Part shown: positions 9,166-15,939 of the stretch, in pieces | How the letters are laid out: every line of letters starts with the position of its first letter | How positions within the stretch are numbered: position 1 is the first letter of the stretch | Origin: Zelonia costaricensis | Lineage: Eukaryota > Euglenozoa > Kinetoplastea > Trypanosomatida > Trypanosomatidae | Length of the DNA stretch: 19,952 nucleotides | Assembly: GCA_030849075.1 (NCBI GenBank) | Contig: JASAOO010003063.1 | Span: 1-19,952, forward strand | Reading direction: 5' to 3' | Made by a program: the position numbers and the translations under genes | The notes under the pieces: model-generated | What the model was told of the DNA's origin: nothing | What the model saw: only the letters and a program-made list of their open reading frames with translations | Database searches by the model: none

Positions 9166-9900
9166 TCAGTCTTCGCGCTCCATGAAGACGGCGTGATCGC
9201 CGTAGTCCTCCAGCACGGCCACCGTGGCGGGCGGCAGGTCCTTGCGGGCCACCTCGCGGAAGCCGTGCCGACTCCAGTACGAGCTGGCACCAAAGACGCC
9301 CACCAGCGCCATCCGCTTCAGCCCCAGCGCGGCGCGCGTCTCCTCGATTTTGCGCCAGAGCGCGCCGGCAACACCGACGCCGCGGAAGTCGGGGTGCACG
9401 GCAACATCGTGGATGTACAGCGTGTCCGCCGGTGGGGTCAAGGCGGCGTTGTCGGCGTCGGCGGTGCACTGGCCGTCGTGGTGGTTGTCCGCCGCCGTGT
9501 CGGTGCTCGACTCGGCCGCCTTCTCGTCTGCGTCGCGGACGAGCAGCGAGGCGCAGTGGCGGGGCATGCGGCAGGTGATGGCGTACCCCATGGCGCGCGC
9601 ACCGACGTCTCCGCAAGTCCCGTCACCGCCCTGCAGGCACACGAACGACGGGCAGGCCGGGCGCGCGTGAAGGCGCTTCGCGTATCCGGCGACGCCCTCG
9701 CAGTAGTGCTCGGGGTAGCTCGCCGCCTCGACGCTCTCGAGCAGGGGAAGGTCGGCAGTGGTCAGGGGAACGATGCGGAAGGCGGCGGTGGTGGCGGGTG
9801 CTGTGGTGGTGATGTGGCGCTGCCCATGGCGCTGGTGCTGATGCTGCTGCTTGGGCTGCAGCGTCGCACTGACATCCTCCGACGACGGCAGCGAGTGCAT
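9166..9900 (-). CDS. GNAT-family N-acetyltransferase, AANAT-like
   Basis: A 244-residue protein with the GNAT fold signature; the family transfers acetyl from acetyl-CoA to an amine. Residues 41-60 are the first strand and helix (FRIVPLTTADLPLLESVE). SYPEHYCEG (61-69) resembles the SYPEDEAAS-type motif of arylalkylamine acetyltransferases. Residues 161-183 form motif A, with IHDVAVHPDFRGVGVAGAL carrying the R-G-x-G-x-A pyrophosphate loop. VFGASSYWSRHGF (202-214) is motif B. Residues about 122-158 are an Asp/Ala/Thr-rich insert between strands, and residues 1-40 are a Gln/His/Thr-rich tail; both look disordered. The ATG at 9900 is the first after the predicted splice sites; an open frame continues upstream but has no ATG before a pyrimidine tract. 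The substrate cannot be read from the sequence; a small amine or polyamine is possible. Confidence 0.85.
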   Translation of the reverse strand: MHSLPSSEDVSATLQPKQQHQHQRHGQRHITTTAPATTAAFRIVPLTTADLPLLESVEAASYPEHYCEGVAGYAKRLHARPACPSFVCLQGGDGTCGDVGARAMGYAITCRMPRHCASLLVRDADEKAAESSTDTAADNHHDGQCTADADNAALTPPADTLYIHDVAVHPDFRGVGVAGALWRKIEETRAALGLKRMALVGVFGASSYWSRHGFREVARKDLPPATVAVLEDYGDHAVFMERED

Positions 9901-11270
9901 TGTGCTGGACGGAAGCGCGTGGGGGACAAGTGGGTGGAGCGGCGGATACACGCGAGGGAAAGGCGGAACGGGGGAAGGTGAGGGAGAGGGGGGGGAGGTC
10001 AACGCAGGCGGCGTTGACTCATCAGAAATACAAGAAAGAGGGAGACGGTGAGGGCAACGGGGGGGGGTCAGTGGCCCTCGTCGGCAGCTTCCTCGCTTGT
10101 GGCGAACACGAAAAGAATCGAATCAAACAAGCGACGAAGGAGAGTCAGCGGGGGGCCGTTGCGCCGACGGGAGGCAATGGTGGGGACGCCAAGGGAGGCA
10201 AGAAAAGAAAAGGGGAGGAGGAGGAGGCAGAAATGGAGGAAACGGGAAACACAAGACGGAGGAGGCGGGAGTCAACACAAACGAGCACACACACACACGC
10301 AACTGGAGCCGCCGTGCCGCGTGTCAGTCCAGCATGCGTCACCGTGCGGGCGAGGCGAAGAGGAGGAGGTGAGGGACTGGAATTCGACGAGGAAGGGAAA
10401 GGAGGGCCGACTCGTGGTGCCACGCGCCACAGCGGGGAAAGGGGGAAGGGGGCCGGAGCTGGAGGCGGTGGTGCGGGCACGCGTAGAGGCGACAGCGACA
10501 AACGAGAAAAAAGGGGGGGAGCAAGGGAGGCGAACTGACACCACGACAACTCTTTGAAGGAGGGACGGCGAGGGGCGGGGCCGGGGATGTGCGCGACAGC
10601 TGTGAGGATGGGAACGAAGAAGACTGTGTTGGAGGGGGAGGGGGAGGGGTTGTGGGCAACGACGGGAGGGGGGCGAACGATGGCTCAGGGTTGGCGACGT
10701 GGTACCATGCGTTTCGCGTCGGCCGCAGCTGTGTCTGGTGGAGGGAGCTTGTGCGTGTAAGAGAGGTGCGAGGGGAGGGGGGGGGGCAGTGGTTTCAACA
10801 CGAGGGGGTCTCGAGGCAGGGTTGGGCGAAAAGCCTGCACATCGAGCCAGGGCGCATTCGGGTGAGTTCAGGAGAAAGGGCTGGGGAGGGGGGGGGGGGA
10901 GGCAAAGGCGTGGTCTACAAGGTACTAGAGGGAAGAGGAAGGGAGCTGAAGGAAGAGCGCCGAGGGACGGGGTAGACGGGGAAGGGAAGGGAGGCACGGC
11001 GGCGAGATCGGGGAAGCGGGGGAAAGGGGGCGGAGAAGAGTTTGGAGAAGTCTTCTGCAGGTGTTGTTGTCATGGCCAATCGTGTGTGTGTATGTGTGCA
11101 TGAATGTCGAAGGGTTGCATTCCGTATGTGTATATGGATGTATGTGCGCCAGTTCAAGCAAGGGGAGGAGCGCGGCGCAGTGAAGAGGAAGAGGAGGGGC
11201 AGGAAACAGGAAAGAGGTCGAACGTGACAGGCACACCCACAAGCGCGCGCACACACACATATATACGGAT
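9901..11270. other. Purine-rich intergenic spacer upstream of the GNAT gene
   Basis: The plus strand is dominated by G/A tracts (so pyrimidine in the transcript) from about 9950 to 11050, with many AGGAGG- and GGGGA-type runs. Open frames on both strands are compositional artefacts rich in Arg/Gly or Pro/Ser. Apart from the GNAT splice signals I see no distinct feature. Confidence 0.6.
9905..9998 (-). promoter_or_regulatory. Predicted trans-splice acceptor close to the GNAT start
   Basis: A pyrimidine tract (about 9998-9973, minus strand) is followed by sequence with no AG until the one at 9906-9905, only four bases before the ATG. A second candidate, AG at 10019-10018 behind another C/T tract, would give a 118-nt 5' UTR without an ATG. 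Confidence 0.45.
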
Positions 11271-11279
11271 AAGAAAAGA

Positions 11280-11317
11280 GTAGGCGGGAGGCGTCGCGGT
11301 AGACGTCTCCCGTCTGC
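11280..11317 (+). repeat. Long hairpin, 16-bp stem with 6-base loop
   Basis: Left arm 11280-11295 pairs with right arm 11302-11317 around loop GCGGTA. Thirteen pairs are Watson-Crick and three are G-U when read as plus-strand RNA; in minus-strand RNA the three become A-C mismatches. The plus-strand orientation is therefore the more stable one. Confidence 0.8.
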
Positions 11318-11318
11318 G

Positions 11319-11371
11319 GCGGCGCGGGGGCGCCGTGTGATTGCGCTTCAGCGCGCTCGCCGGCTACCGGC
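11319..11371. repeat. Three short adjacent hairpins
   Basis: GGCGC/GCGCC around GGGG (11321-11334, extendable by a C-G and a G-U pair), GCGCT/AGCGC around TC (11343-11354) and GCCGG/CCGGC around CTA (11359-11371). They follow directly on the long hairpin. Confidence 0.7.
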
Positions 11372-11562
11372 TTTGCCTGGCAGTCCTTTTTCTATGACGA
11401 GGGGGGGCCACCGAGCTGATGGCCAGCTCTGGGTGCCACGCAGATACGGGCGCACTCGGTGCTTCTGAGTCCATTTATGTGACCTCCTCGTGGGCAGACT
11501 TCTTCCACTGCGAGTGTGCCCGCCCGTGCGGGCAACCACCCTCACGACCCACGGAGACGACA

Positions 11563-11603
11563 GACACACACACACACACACACGCACGCACACACACACA
11601 CGC
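11563..11603. repeat. Interrupted AC dinucleotide run
   Basis: AC units with a few CACG interruptions, between the candidate retroposon and the stop codon of the coiled-coil gene. Confidence 0.95.
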
Positions 11604-11685
11604 ACTATTGGGCGCGCTTCACAGGACGAGACAGGAAAAAAAAGAACAACAGCAACACCTCACGCGGCGCGCACTCGAGGCAGCG

Positions 11686-13089
11686 TCAGATCGACTTCTT
11701 CGCCTGCAGTGCCGTCAGTATCTCATCCACCGACAGCGTCGCACCGGCGCTGCCGCCAGCCTCCGACCCACCACCGCTGCCGCGGCGCAGAAGGGCCCCG
11801 ACGACGTCGACGACTTGCTTGTACTTGGTCGTCATGCCCGCCAGCCGGCGCAGCTTCGAGTTCGCCTCCTCCAGCAGGCGATCGCGCTGGTCCAGCGCGG
11901 TGGCCGACTCCCTCGCGGCCCGCTCCTGCGCGCGGCCCTGCTCCTCCACTTTGGCCCGCCACACATCCACCTCGCCGCGATGCCGCGCCTCCTGCTGCTG
12001 CTGCTGCTGCAGCGTCGCCTTCACCTCCAGCTCTGTCTGTTGCAGGAGCTGGCGAAGCTGCCGGAGCTGCGCGCCGCGGCTCGCGAGGTCCTCTGTGAGC
12101 CGCGCGACGCGTGCGGCCTGCGAGGCGCTGCCCCCGCCGATGTACGCGCGAACCCCGCCCTCCTCCTCCTCCTCGCCCTCTACCCGCGGCTTGGCAGGGG
12201 CTCGGTCATCCGCATTCACGTCGCCCTCCCCCGCCTCGGCGCGCGGCCGCTTCAGGTCCCCGGCCGTCGCACGCGTCCGCACGTGCTCCGCCGCGGCGAA
12301 CTCCGCCGTCGGGTCGGCGGTGTGCGCGAGACCCACGGCGAGGCGGAGGTCCTTGATGTGCTGCTGCACTGTGAGCGCCGCCTCGGCTGAGAGCAGCGCG
12401 GACTGCTGGCTGGGCAGCACAGCGGCCCGCCGTCCGCCCTCCTCGCGGTTCGTGGAGAGGGACGACTGCACAAACACGCGGTGCTCGGCTTCAGTGAAGG
12501 CGTCGTCGGCGATCGCGGACGTGGCGAAGGGCTCGACGCACTCGCCCACGTACACGGCCAGCAGCCAGCGCTGCCCCTCGTCGGACGGAGTGCCGCCGTT
12601 TGTGCCGTTGGCGCTGCCGCCAATTTGCACGTCCGCCAGCTTCGGCCCGGGCTTGGGCACAATGCCCACAACGCGGCCCACACGATAGCGCTGCAGCCCC
12701 GCCGCGTTGTCTGCCGACGCCGCCGCCGCCGTCGCAGCACCAGCGCTGTTCGCCTTGCTGCTGCTGCTACTTCCACCGCCCTGCTGCTGCTGCTCCTTGG
12801 CCAGCTTGTTCGCTGCCTGCACGTACTTGTTGTCATCCAGCAGTGCCTTCTGCCGCCGCGCCGGTACGAGCACGCGAACAAGTGTGTTGAGGAGCAGCGC
12901 GCGCACGTGCGCATCGGTGATCAGTGCCGTGACAGCCGGGCTGGCAGGGGTAGCAGACGAACTCGCGGAGGCGGCGGGGGTCGGTGCTGTAGCCGGGCGG
13001 GTGAGGAGCTGCGCGGCCAGGGACAACACGCCCTCCACGTCGGCGCGGAGCAGCTGACACCCCTTCGCAACAGTGAAGTTGGCAGGCAT
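11686..13089 (-). CDS. Unrecognised 467-aa protein with C-terminal coiled coil
   Basis: I do not recognise the family. Residues 1-100 look helical (ADVEGVLSLAAQLLTRP; then HVRALLLNTLVRVLVPARRQKA), broken by an Ala/Ser/Thr linker at 31-55. A Gln/Gly/Ser/Ala linker (100-130) precedes a compact block at about 133-212 with alternating strands (YRVGRVVGIV, RWLLAVYVGE, HRVFVQSS). Two basic patches, KRPR at 280-283 and KPR at 300-302, could form a bipartite nuclear signal. An acidic run (305-310) leads into a long Gln/Glu/Arg-rich helix (about 325-415) with heptad character. The C-terminus ends in a short helix (LSVDEILTALQ). The frame is open with an ATG up to 13275, but that extension runs through the pyrimidine tract used for splicing, so the ATG at 13089 is preferred. 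It is probably a scaffold or complex subunit; that is a guess. Confidence 0.8.
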   Translation of the reverse strand: MPANFTVAKGCQLLRADVEGVLSLAAQLLTRPATAPTPAASASSSATPASPAVTALITDAHVRALLLNTLVRVLVPARRQKALLDDNKYVQAANKLAKEQQQQGGGSSSSSKANSAGAATAAAASADNAAGLQRYRVGRVVGIVPKPGPKLADVQIGGSANGTNGGTPSDEGQRWLLAVYVGECVEPFATSAIADDAFTEAEHRVFVQSSLSTNREEGGRRAAVLPSQQSALLSAEAALTVQQHIKDLRLAVGLAHTADPTAEFAAAEHVRTRATAGDLKRPRAEAGEGDVNADDRAPAKPRVEGEEEEEGGVRAYIGGGSASQAARVARLTEDLASRGAQLRQLRQLLQQTELEVKATLQQQQQQEARHRGEVDVWRAKVEEQGRAQERAARESATALDQRDRLLEEANSKLRRLAGMTTKYKQVVDVVGALLRRGSGGGSEAGGSAGATLSVDEILTALQAKKSI

Positions 13090-13177
13090 GTGTGTTGCTG
13101 CTAATGGTGTTGGCAGGGCGCTGCTCTGTGGTGTGGAGGAGCGCGGAGAAGAAGGTGGCGTGGGGTTGGCACGACGG

Positions 13178-13252
13178 CTCGAGGGGCGATGGTCAAGCAC
13201 CCGACCGGGTGGGGGATCGGGAGGAAGGAGGGAGGGAGGGGAGAGGGAGGCC
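13178..13252 (-). promoter_or_regulatory. Predicted trans-splice acceptor for the coiled-coil gene
   Basis: A strong CT-only tract (about 13250-13211, minus strand) is followed by the first clean AG at 13179-13178. No ATG lies between it and the start at 13089. This is the main reason for rejecting the ATG at 13275. Confidence 0.6.
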
Positions 13253-13580
13253 AACGAGTAGACTGCGCGTAGCATACATGAACGGAGGAGCCGCGAGGAA
13301 GTGAGAGGAAGACGGAGAAGATGGGCTGCGTGATCGAAGGCTGGCGGTTTCCCTCTTCCGTCTGCCTTGCGTCAGGCACCACCACGACACCGCCCTCCTT
13401 CCCCCCGAAGCTCCCCCTCCTTGCCCCACACACACACACACGTGTGCCCATTGGGGAGTGCACTCATCAGCGTGTGCGTGTCTGTGTGTGTATGTGTGCG
13501 TTTTCTTCGCTTTGATTCTTCTGTGCGAGCGCACCCTTCATCGATGGCCAAACCACCGCGTGTTGTGTTCATGCGCACGC

Positions 13581-13603
13581 GTGTGTGTGTGTGTGTGTGT
13601 GTG
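13581..13603. repeat. GT dinucleotide run
   Basis: About 11 GT units; CA in the transcript, in the 3' UTR of the membrane-protein gene. Confidence 0.95.
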
Positions 13604-13698
13604 AGGCTAAGAGAAGAACTGTGAGCGTGGGCCACGAACGTGCTGGGTGGGGGGAGGGGGCGCGGGGGCGTGCACCGGCATCCACCGCGCGTTGCCAC

Positions 13699-14553
13699 TC
13701 ACCGGATCTCGTGTGTTGGGCGAGCATTCTGCGGGGCGGTGTAGAAGAGGTAGCCGACAAGCAGCAGCAGCGACACCGCCACAAACGCGCAGGTCCAGAG
13801 CATGTACAGTTGGTCTGCACCGCCCTTGTCGCGCAGGTCCACGAAGTAGCGCACAAACCAGTTCGGAGCCAGCCGCGCCATCACGTTCGTGCGCTCGTAC
13901 GGCAGCTCCACGTCCTCGTTCTCCTTCTCGAACTGCCGCTGCCACGCCGCGGTGCGTATCCGCTGCGTCGCGCCCGTCTCTCCAAAGACGGACGCGTACG
14001 GGTCGCCGTCTTGGATGTCGCGATAGTCGGCGATCCCCTGGAAGAAGCGCCGGTCGGCGCCGCCGCGCTTGGCGTGCAGCTCGCGCATCTGCTGCACGTA
14101 CTCGCGGTCCCGCTGCTGCTGCTGCGCCAGCTCCGCCGCGTTGGCCGACTTGGCGTAGAAGAGTTGCTGCGACATGGTGGACTGCTGGGCCGGTCGTCCG
14201 CTCTTGAGCGTCTTGGGGAACGGCATCGCCGCCTCCTTGCGCTGTTGCACGGAGGACTGCAGGGGGCGGGTGGAGGTGGAGGCGCCGGCGCCGGGGCGCA
14301 CAGGCGGCGGTGTCGTCGCGTCCGCTGCTGCTGCTGCGGCGGATGGGGCCGTAGTGGTGTTGGCCGTCGCCTCCGTGTCGCTCGTGCGCCGTGGTCGACG
14401 CATGGCTCCGAATGTGGAGTAGGCCAGGGCGCGGCGCTGCACAGCGAGGAGCGGGCCGCCGCTGGCGATGCACGTCCTTGGCACCGCGGCGGGTGGCGGG
14501 CGGCGCCACGCACCTGCGGCAGCCCTGCTGAGGCTACAGCATGAAGTGTGCAT
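13699..14553 (-). CDS. Probable mitochondrial single-pass membrane protein (284 aa), family unrecognised
   Basis: The N-terminus (1-55) is rich in Arg, Ala and Ser with no acidic residue (SLSRAAAGAWRR, then VQRRALAYSTFGAMRRP), as in a mitochondrial targeting presequence. Residues 56-105 are an Ala/Thr/Pro linker. Residues about 127-165 form a charged helix rich in Gln/Glu/Arg. Residues 168-220 are a soluble block (RRFFQGIADYRDIQDGDPYASVFGE is its centre, 169-192). A single hydrophobic segment (about 249-271, LYMLWTCAFVAVSLLLLVGY at its core) is followed by a short tail. This arrangement suits a small inner-membrane protein of a respiratory complex or its assembly, but no family motif is seen. 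The ATG at 14553 is the first after the predicted splice site; the open frame upstream begins without a usable ATG past the pyrimidine tract. Confidence 0.75.
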   Translation of the reverse strand: MHTSCCSLSRAAAGAWRRPPPAAVPRTCIASGGPLLAVQRRALAYSTFGAMRRPRRTSDTEATANTTTAPSAAAAAADATTPPPVRPGAGASTSTRPLQSSVQQRKEAAMPFPKTLKSGRPAQQSTMSQQLFYAKSANAAELAQQQQRDREYVQQMRELHAKRGGADRRFFQGIADYRDIQDGDPYASVFGETGATQRIRTAAWQRQFEKENEDVELPYERTNVMARLAPNWFVRYFVDLRDKGGADQLYMLWTCAFVAVSLLLLVGYLFYTAPQNARPTHEIR

Positions 14554-14591
14554 GTGGAAGAGCACCGGGTGAGGGCGACGCACGCGTATCG

Positions 14592-14611
14592 GGTGTGTGT
14601 GTGTGTGTGTG
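14592..14611. repeat. GT dinucleotide run in the 5' UTR of the membrane-protein gene
   Basis: About 10 GT units between the predicted splice acceptor and the ATG; CA in the mRNA. Confidence 0.95.
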
Positions 14612-14629
14612 CTGTGCTGCAATCGTCGC

Positions 14630-14693
14630 CTCCGGAGTGTGGGAGAGAGATGATGGAGGAAGTGGAGCAGGAGCGGCGAGAAGCTGCACTGGC
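14630..14693 (-). promoter_or_regulatory. Predicted trans-splice acceptor for the membrane-protein gene
   Basis: A C/T-rich tract (about 14690-14640, minus strand) is followed by AG at 14631-14630 and a second AG at 14618-14617. The first ATG downstream of either is the chosen start at 14553. Confidence 0.5.
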
Positions 14694-15097
14694 GTGGGAG
14701 CCGAACAGAGGCCGCGGAAGCGGGGACAGAAAAGAAGAGGGATCGATTGGCGGAGTGGACGACAGCGGACATGCGTATGCACACATCCACACACACACAC
14801 ACGCCACGGGGAATCGACCTCACCGCGACAGCAATGGCAGACTGGCTTTGTCGAGGGGCGGTGGGAGGACTTGGCGAGTGCGGCGGCTGCTGCTCTCCCG
14901 ACTCGCCATGGGTCGCCGCGCCGTTGCGGTTGTCTGATCCGCTGATGGACTAGAGTGCTTGATGTGCCTGTGAGGGAAACGAAGGGGAAGGGGAAGGGGT
15001 GGGGTGGGGGTGAGCGGTGCGTGTATACGGTGCCGTACAGAGGGCGTCCGCCCTTCACCACGAACAGCACGGCGGCGCTGGGGCTGAGAGAGAGAGA

Positions 15098-15125
15098 GGG
15101 GTGGGGTGGGGTGGGGTGGGGTGGG
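15098..15125 (+). repeat. GGGGT tandem repeat, G-quadruplex potential
   Basis: Five tandem GGGGT units plus a partial unit follow an AG run. Four or more G-tracts with one-base loops make a strong G-quadruplex candidate on the plus (template) strand. The transcript carries ACCCC repeats in the 3' UTR of the CX9C gene. Confidence 0.85.
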
Positions 15126-15195
15126 TGCAGGGAGCAGGGCGTGCACGCACAGCCCCGATGGAAGCAGCCGCCCCCTTCCTCTCTCTCTCGCTCGC

Positions 15196-15453
15196 TCACA
15201 AACTCCTCGGTCCGGTTGGCGCGGCTGCCGCAGCGCTGGCACTGCCGTCGCGCAGGTTCTTTGTGACACACGCGCGCAGTGTGCGGCGCTCCTCGAGGCA
15301 GCTGTTGCGCTGCAGGTTTCGGTTGATCTGGCCGGCCTCGACGCACTGCCCGTACCGCTTCGCTTCGTTGGGGCACTGGAGGTAGGCAATGCCGTACTTG
15401 GACTTGAGCTCGCGGTCGATGACCACGTCCGAGACGTAGAAGTTGCCCTCCAT
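15196..15453 (-). CDS. Twin CX9C mitochondrial protein, NDUFAF8-like
   Basis: An 85-residue protein with two CX9C motifs: C27-C37 and C52-C62, separated by 14 residues. Such proteins are normally imported into the mitochondrial intermembrane space and oxidised by Mia40/Erv1 into a helical hairpin with two disulfides. The spacing and identity of residues (CPNEAKRYGQCVEA, then C-LEERRTLRA-C) resemble NDUFAF8, the complex I assembly factor, which has C-x2-EA-x2-YG-x-CV-x-A and C-x2-E-x3-LR-x-C. The N-terminal 20 residues are not a presequence, as expected for this class. The C-terminus is an Ala-rich tail. The ATG at 15453 follows a clear pyrimidine tract and AG at 15526-15525 with no ATG between. 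Other CX9C proteins (CMC or NDUFA8-type) remain possible. Confidence 0.8.
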   Translation of the reverse strand: MEGNFYVSDVVIDRELKSKYGIAYLQCPNEAKRYGQCVEAGQINRNLQRNSCLEERRTLRACVTKNLRDGSASAAAAAPTGPRSL

Positions 15454-15524
15454 GTGGATGAGGAGGACGACAGCGCAGGAGTAGGCGCCTGTGTGTCGGC
15501 GTGAAGGTGCTGCGTGATGTTTCG

Positions 15525-15593
15525 CTGAAAGTGTTGAAGTGCAGCACAACACGTCGACGGGACAGGGCAGAAGAAAAAAAAGGAAAAGAAGAG
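15525..15593 (-). promoter_or_regulatory. Predicted trans-splice acceptor for the CX9C gene
   Basis: A T-rich polypyrimidine tract (about 15593-15570, minus strand) is followed by 43 bases without AG and then TTTCAG (AG at 15526-15525). It is the cleanest splice signal in the window and gives a 5' UTR of about 71 nt. Confidence 0.7.
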
Positions 15594-15880
15594 CCGAATG
15601 CAGCGTAGCGGAAGCGCGGGGAGCGGGGGTGGGGGTTGACGGAGGTGCCGGTGAAAGTCGCGAAGGCGGCGGTCAAGGGACGTGCACCCGTGCACGGGCG
15701 CACCTCGTCACGGGCAGGGCCGAGGCGGAATTGGGCTTGGCGGCACCTGCTGCCACACACACACACGCACGCGTGCACAGGTGCCATGAGTGCTAGCGGT
15801 GTACTGCAAGTTGCTGCTTGTCGTTCTTCTAGTCTTATTTACGGGGATCATCGCGAGCGGAAGTGGAGGGGGGAGGGGTA

Positions 15881-15901
15881 ACACACACACACACACACAC
15901 A
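15881..15901. repeat. AC dinucleotide run
   Basis: About 10 AC units on the plus strand (GU in the transcript), just beyond the stop codon of the large right-hand gene. Confidence 0.95.
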
Positions 15902-15939
15902 AACACCCACACGTTCACGTCATGCTCACAGGCGCTGCG

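Larger units (their letters stand above)
11271..11535. mobile_element. Candidate degenerate SIDER-like retroposon, hairpin-rich
   Basis: Unlike the surrounding simple sequence, this stretch is complex and GC-balanced, and lies about 150 bases beyond the stop of the coiled-coil gene, so in its probable 3' UTR. It contains four consecutive inverted repeats (11280-11317, 11319-11336, 11343-11354 and 11359-11371). SIDER elements are short extinct retroposons known from Leishmania 3' UTRs, where some affect mRNA stability. The wording here is reminiscent of them, but I cannot align it, and strand and ends are not defined. It could instead be a structured regulatory RNA element. Confidence 0.4.
13090..13698. 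other. Intergenic spacer between the membrane-protein and coiled-coil genes
   Basis: It holds the 3' UTR of the membrane-protein gene, GT/CA runs and the splice signals of the coiled-coil gene. Nothing else is recognisable. Confidence 0.65.
14554..15195. other. Intergenic spacer between the CX9C and membrane-protein genes
   Basis: It contains the 3' UTR of the twin CX9C gene, a GGGGT repeat (15098-15125), a GT run (14592-14611) and a CA run near 14790. The open frames here are on shadow strands and are not supported. Confidence 0.65.
15454..15939. other. Intergenic spacer between the large right-hand gene and the CX9C gene
   Basis: It holds the 3' UTR of the large right-hand gene, a CA run and the splice signal of the CX9C gene. 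No other gene is supported. Confidence 0.65.

Noticed and set aside
9901..10002. Upstream extension of the GNAT frame to 10002
   Set aside because: It starts with TTG and is a Pro/Ser translation of the pyrimidine tract.
10272..10997. Minus-strand open frame in the long spacer upstream of the GNAT gene
   Set aside because: Almost entirely Pro, Ser, Leu and Arg from pyrimidine-rich sequence, ending in a Val-Cys repeat; no conserved-looking segment.
15098..15125. Telomere-like repeat
   Set aside because: The unit is GGGGT, not the trypanosomatid TTAGGG, and it lies inside a gene cluster.
14534..15787. A 417-codon minus-strand open frame crossing the CX9C gene
   Set aside because: It overlaps the well-supported CX9C frame and two spacers, begins and ends in dinucleotide-run translation, and is Arg/Pro/Ser-rich without structure.
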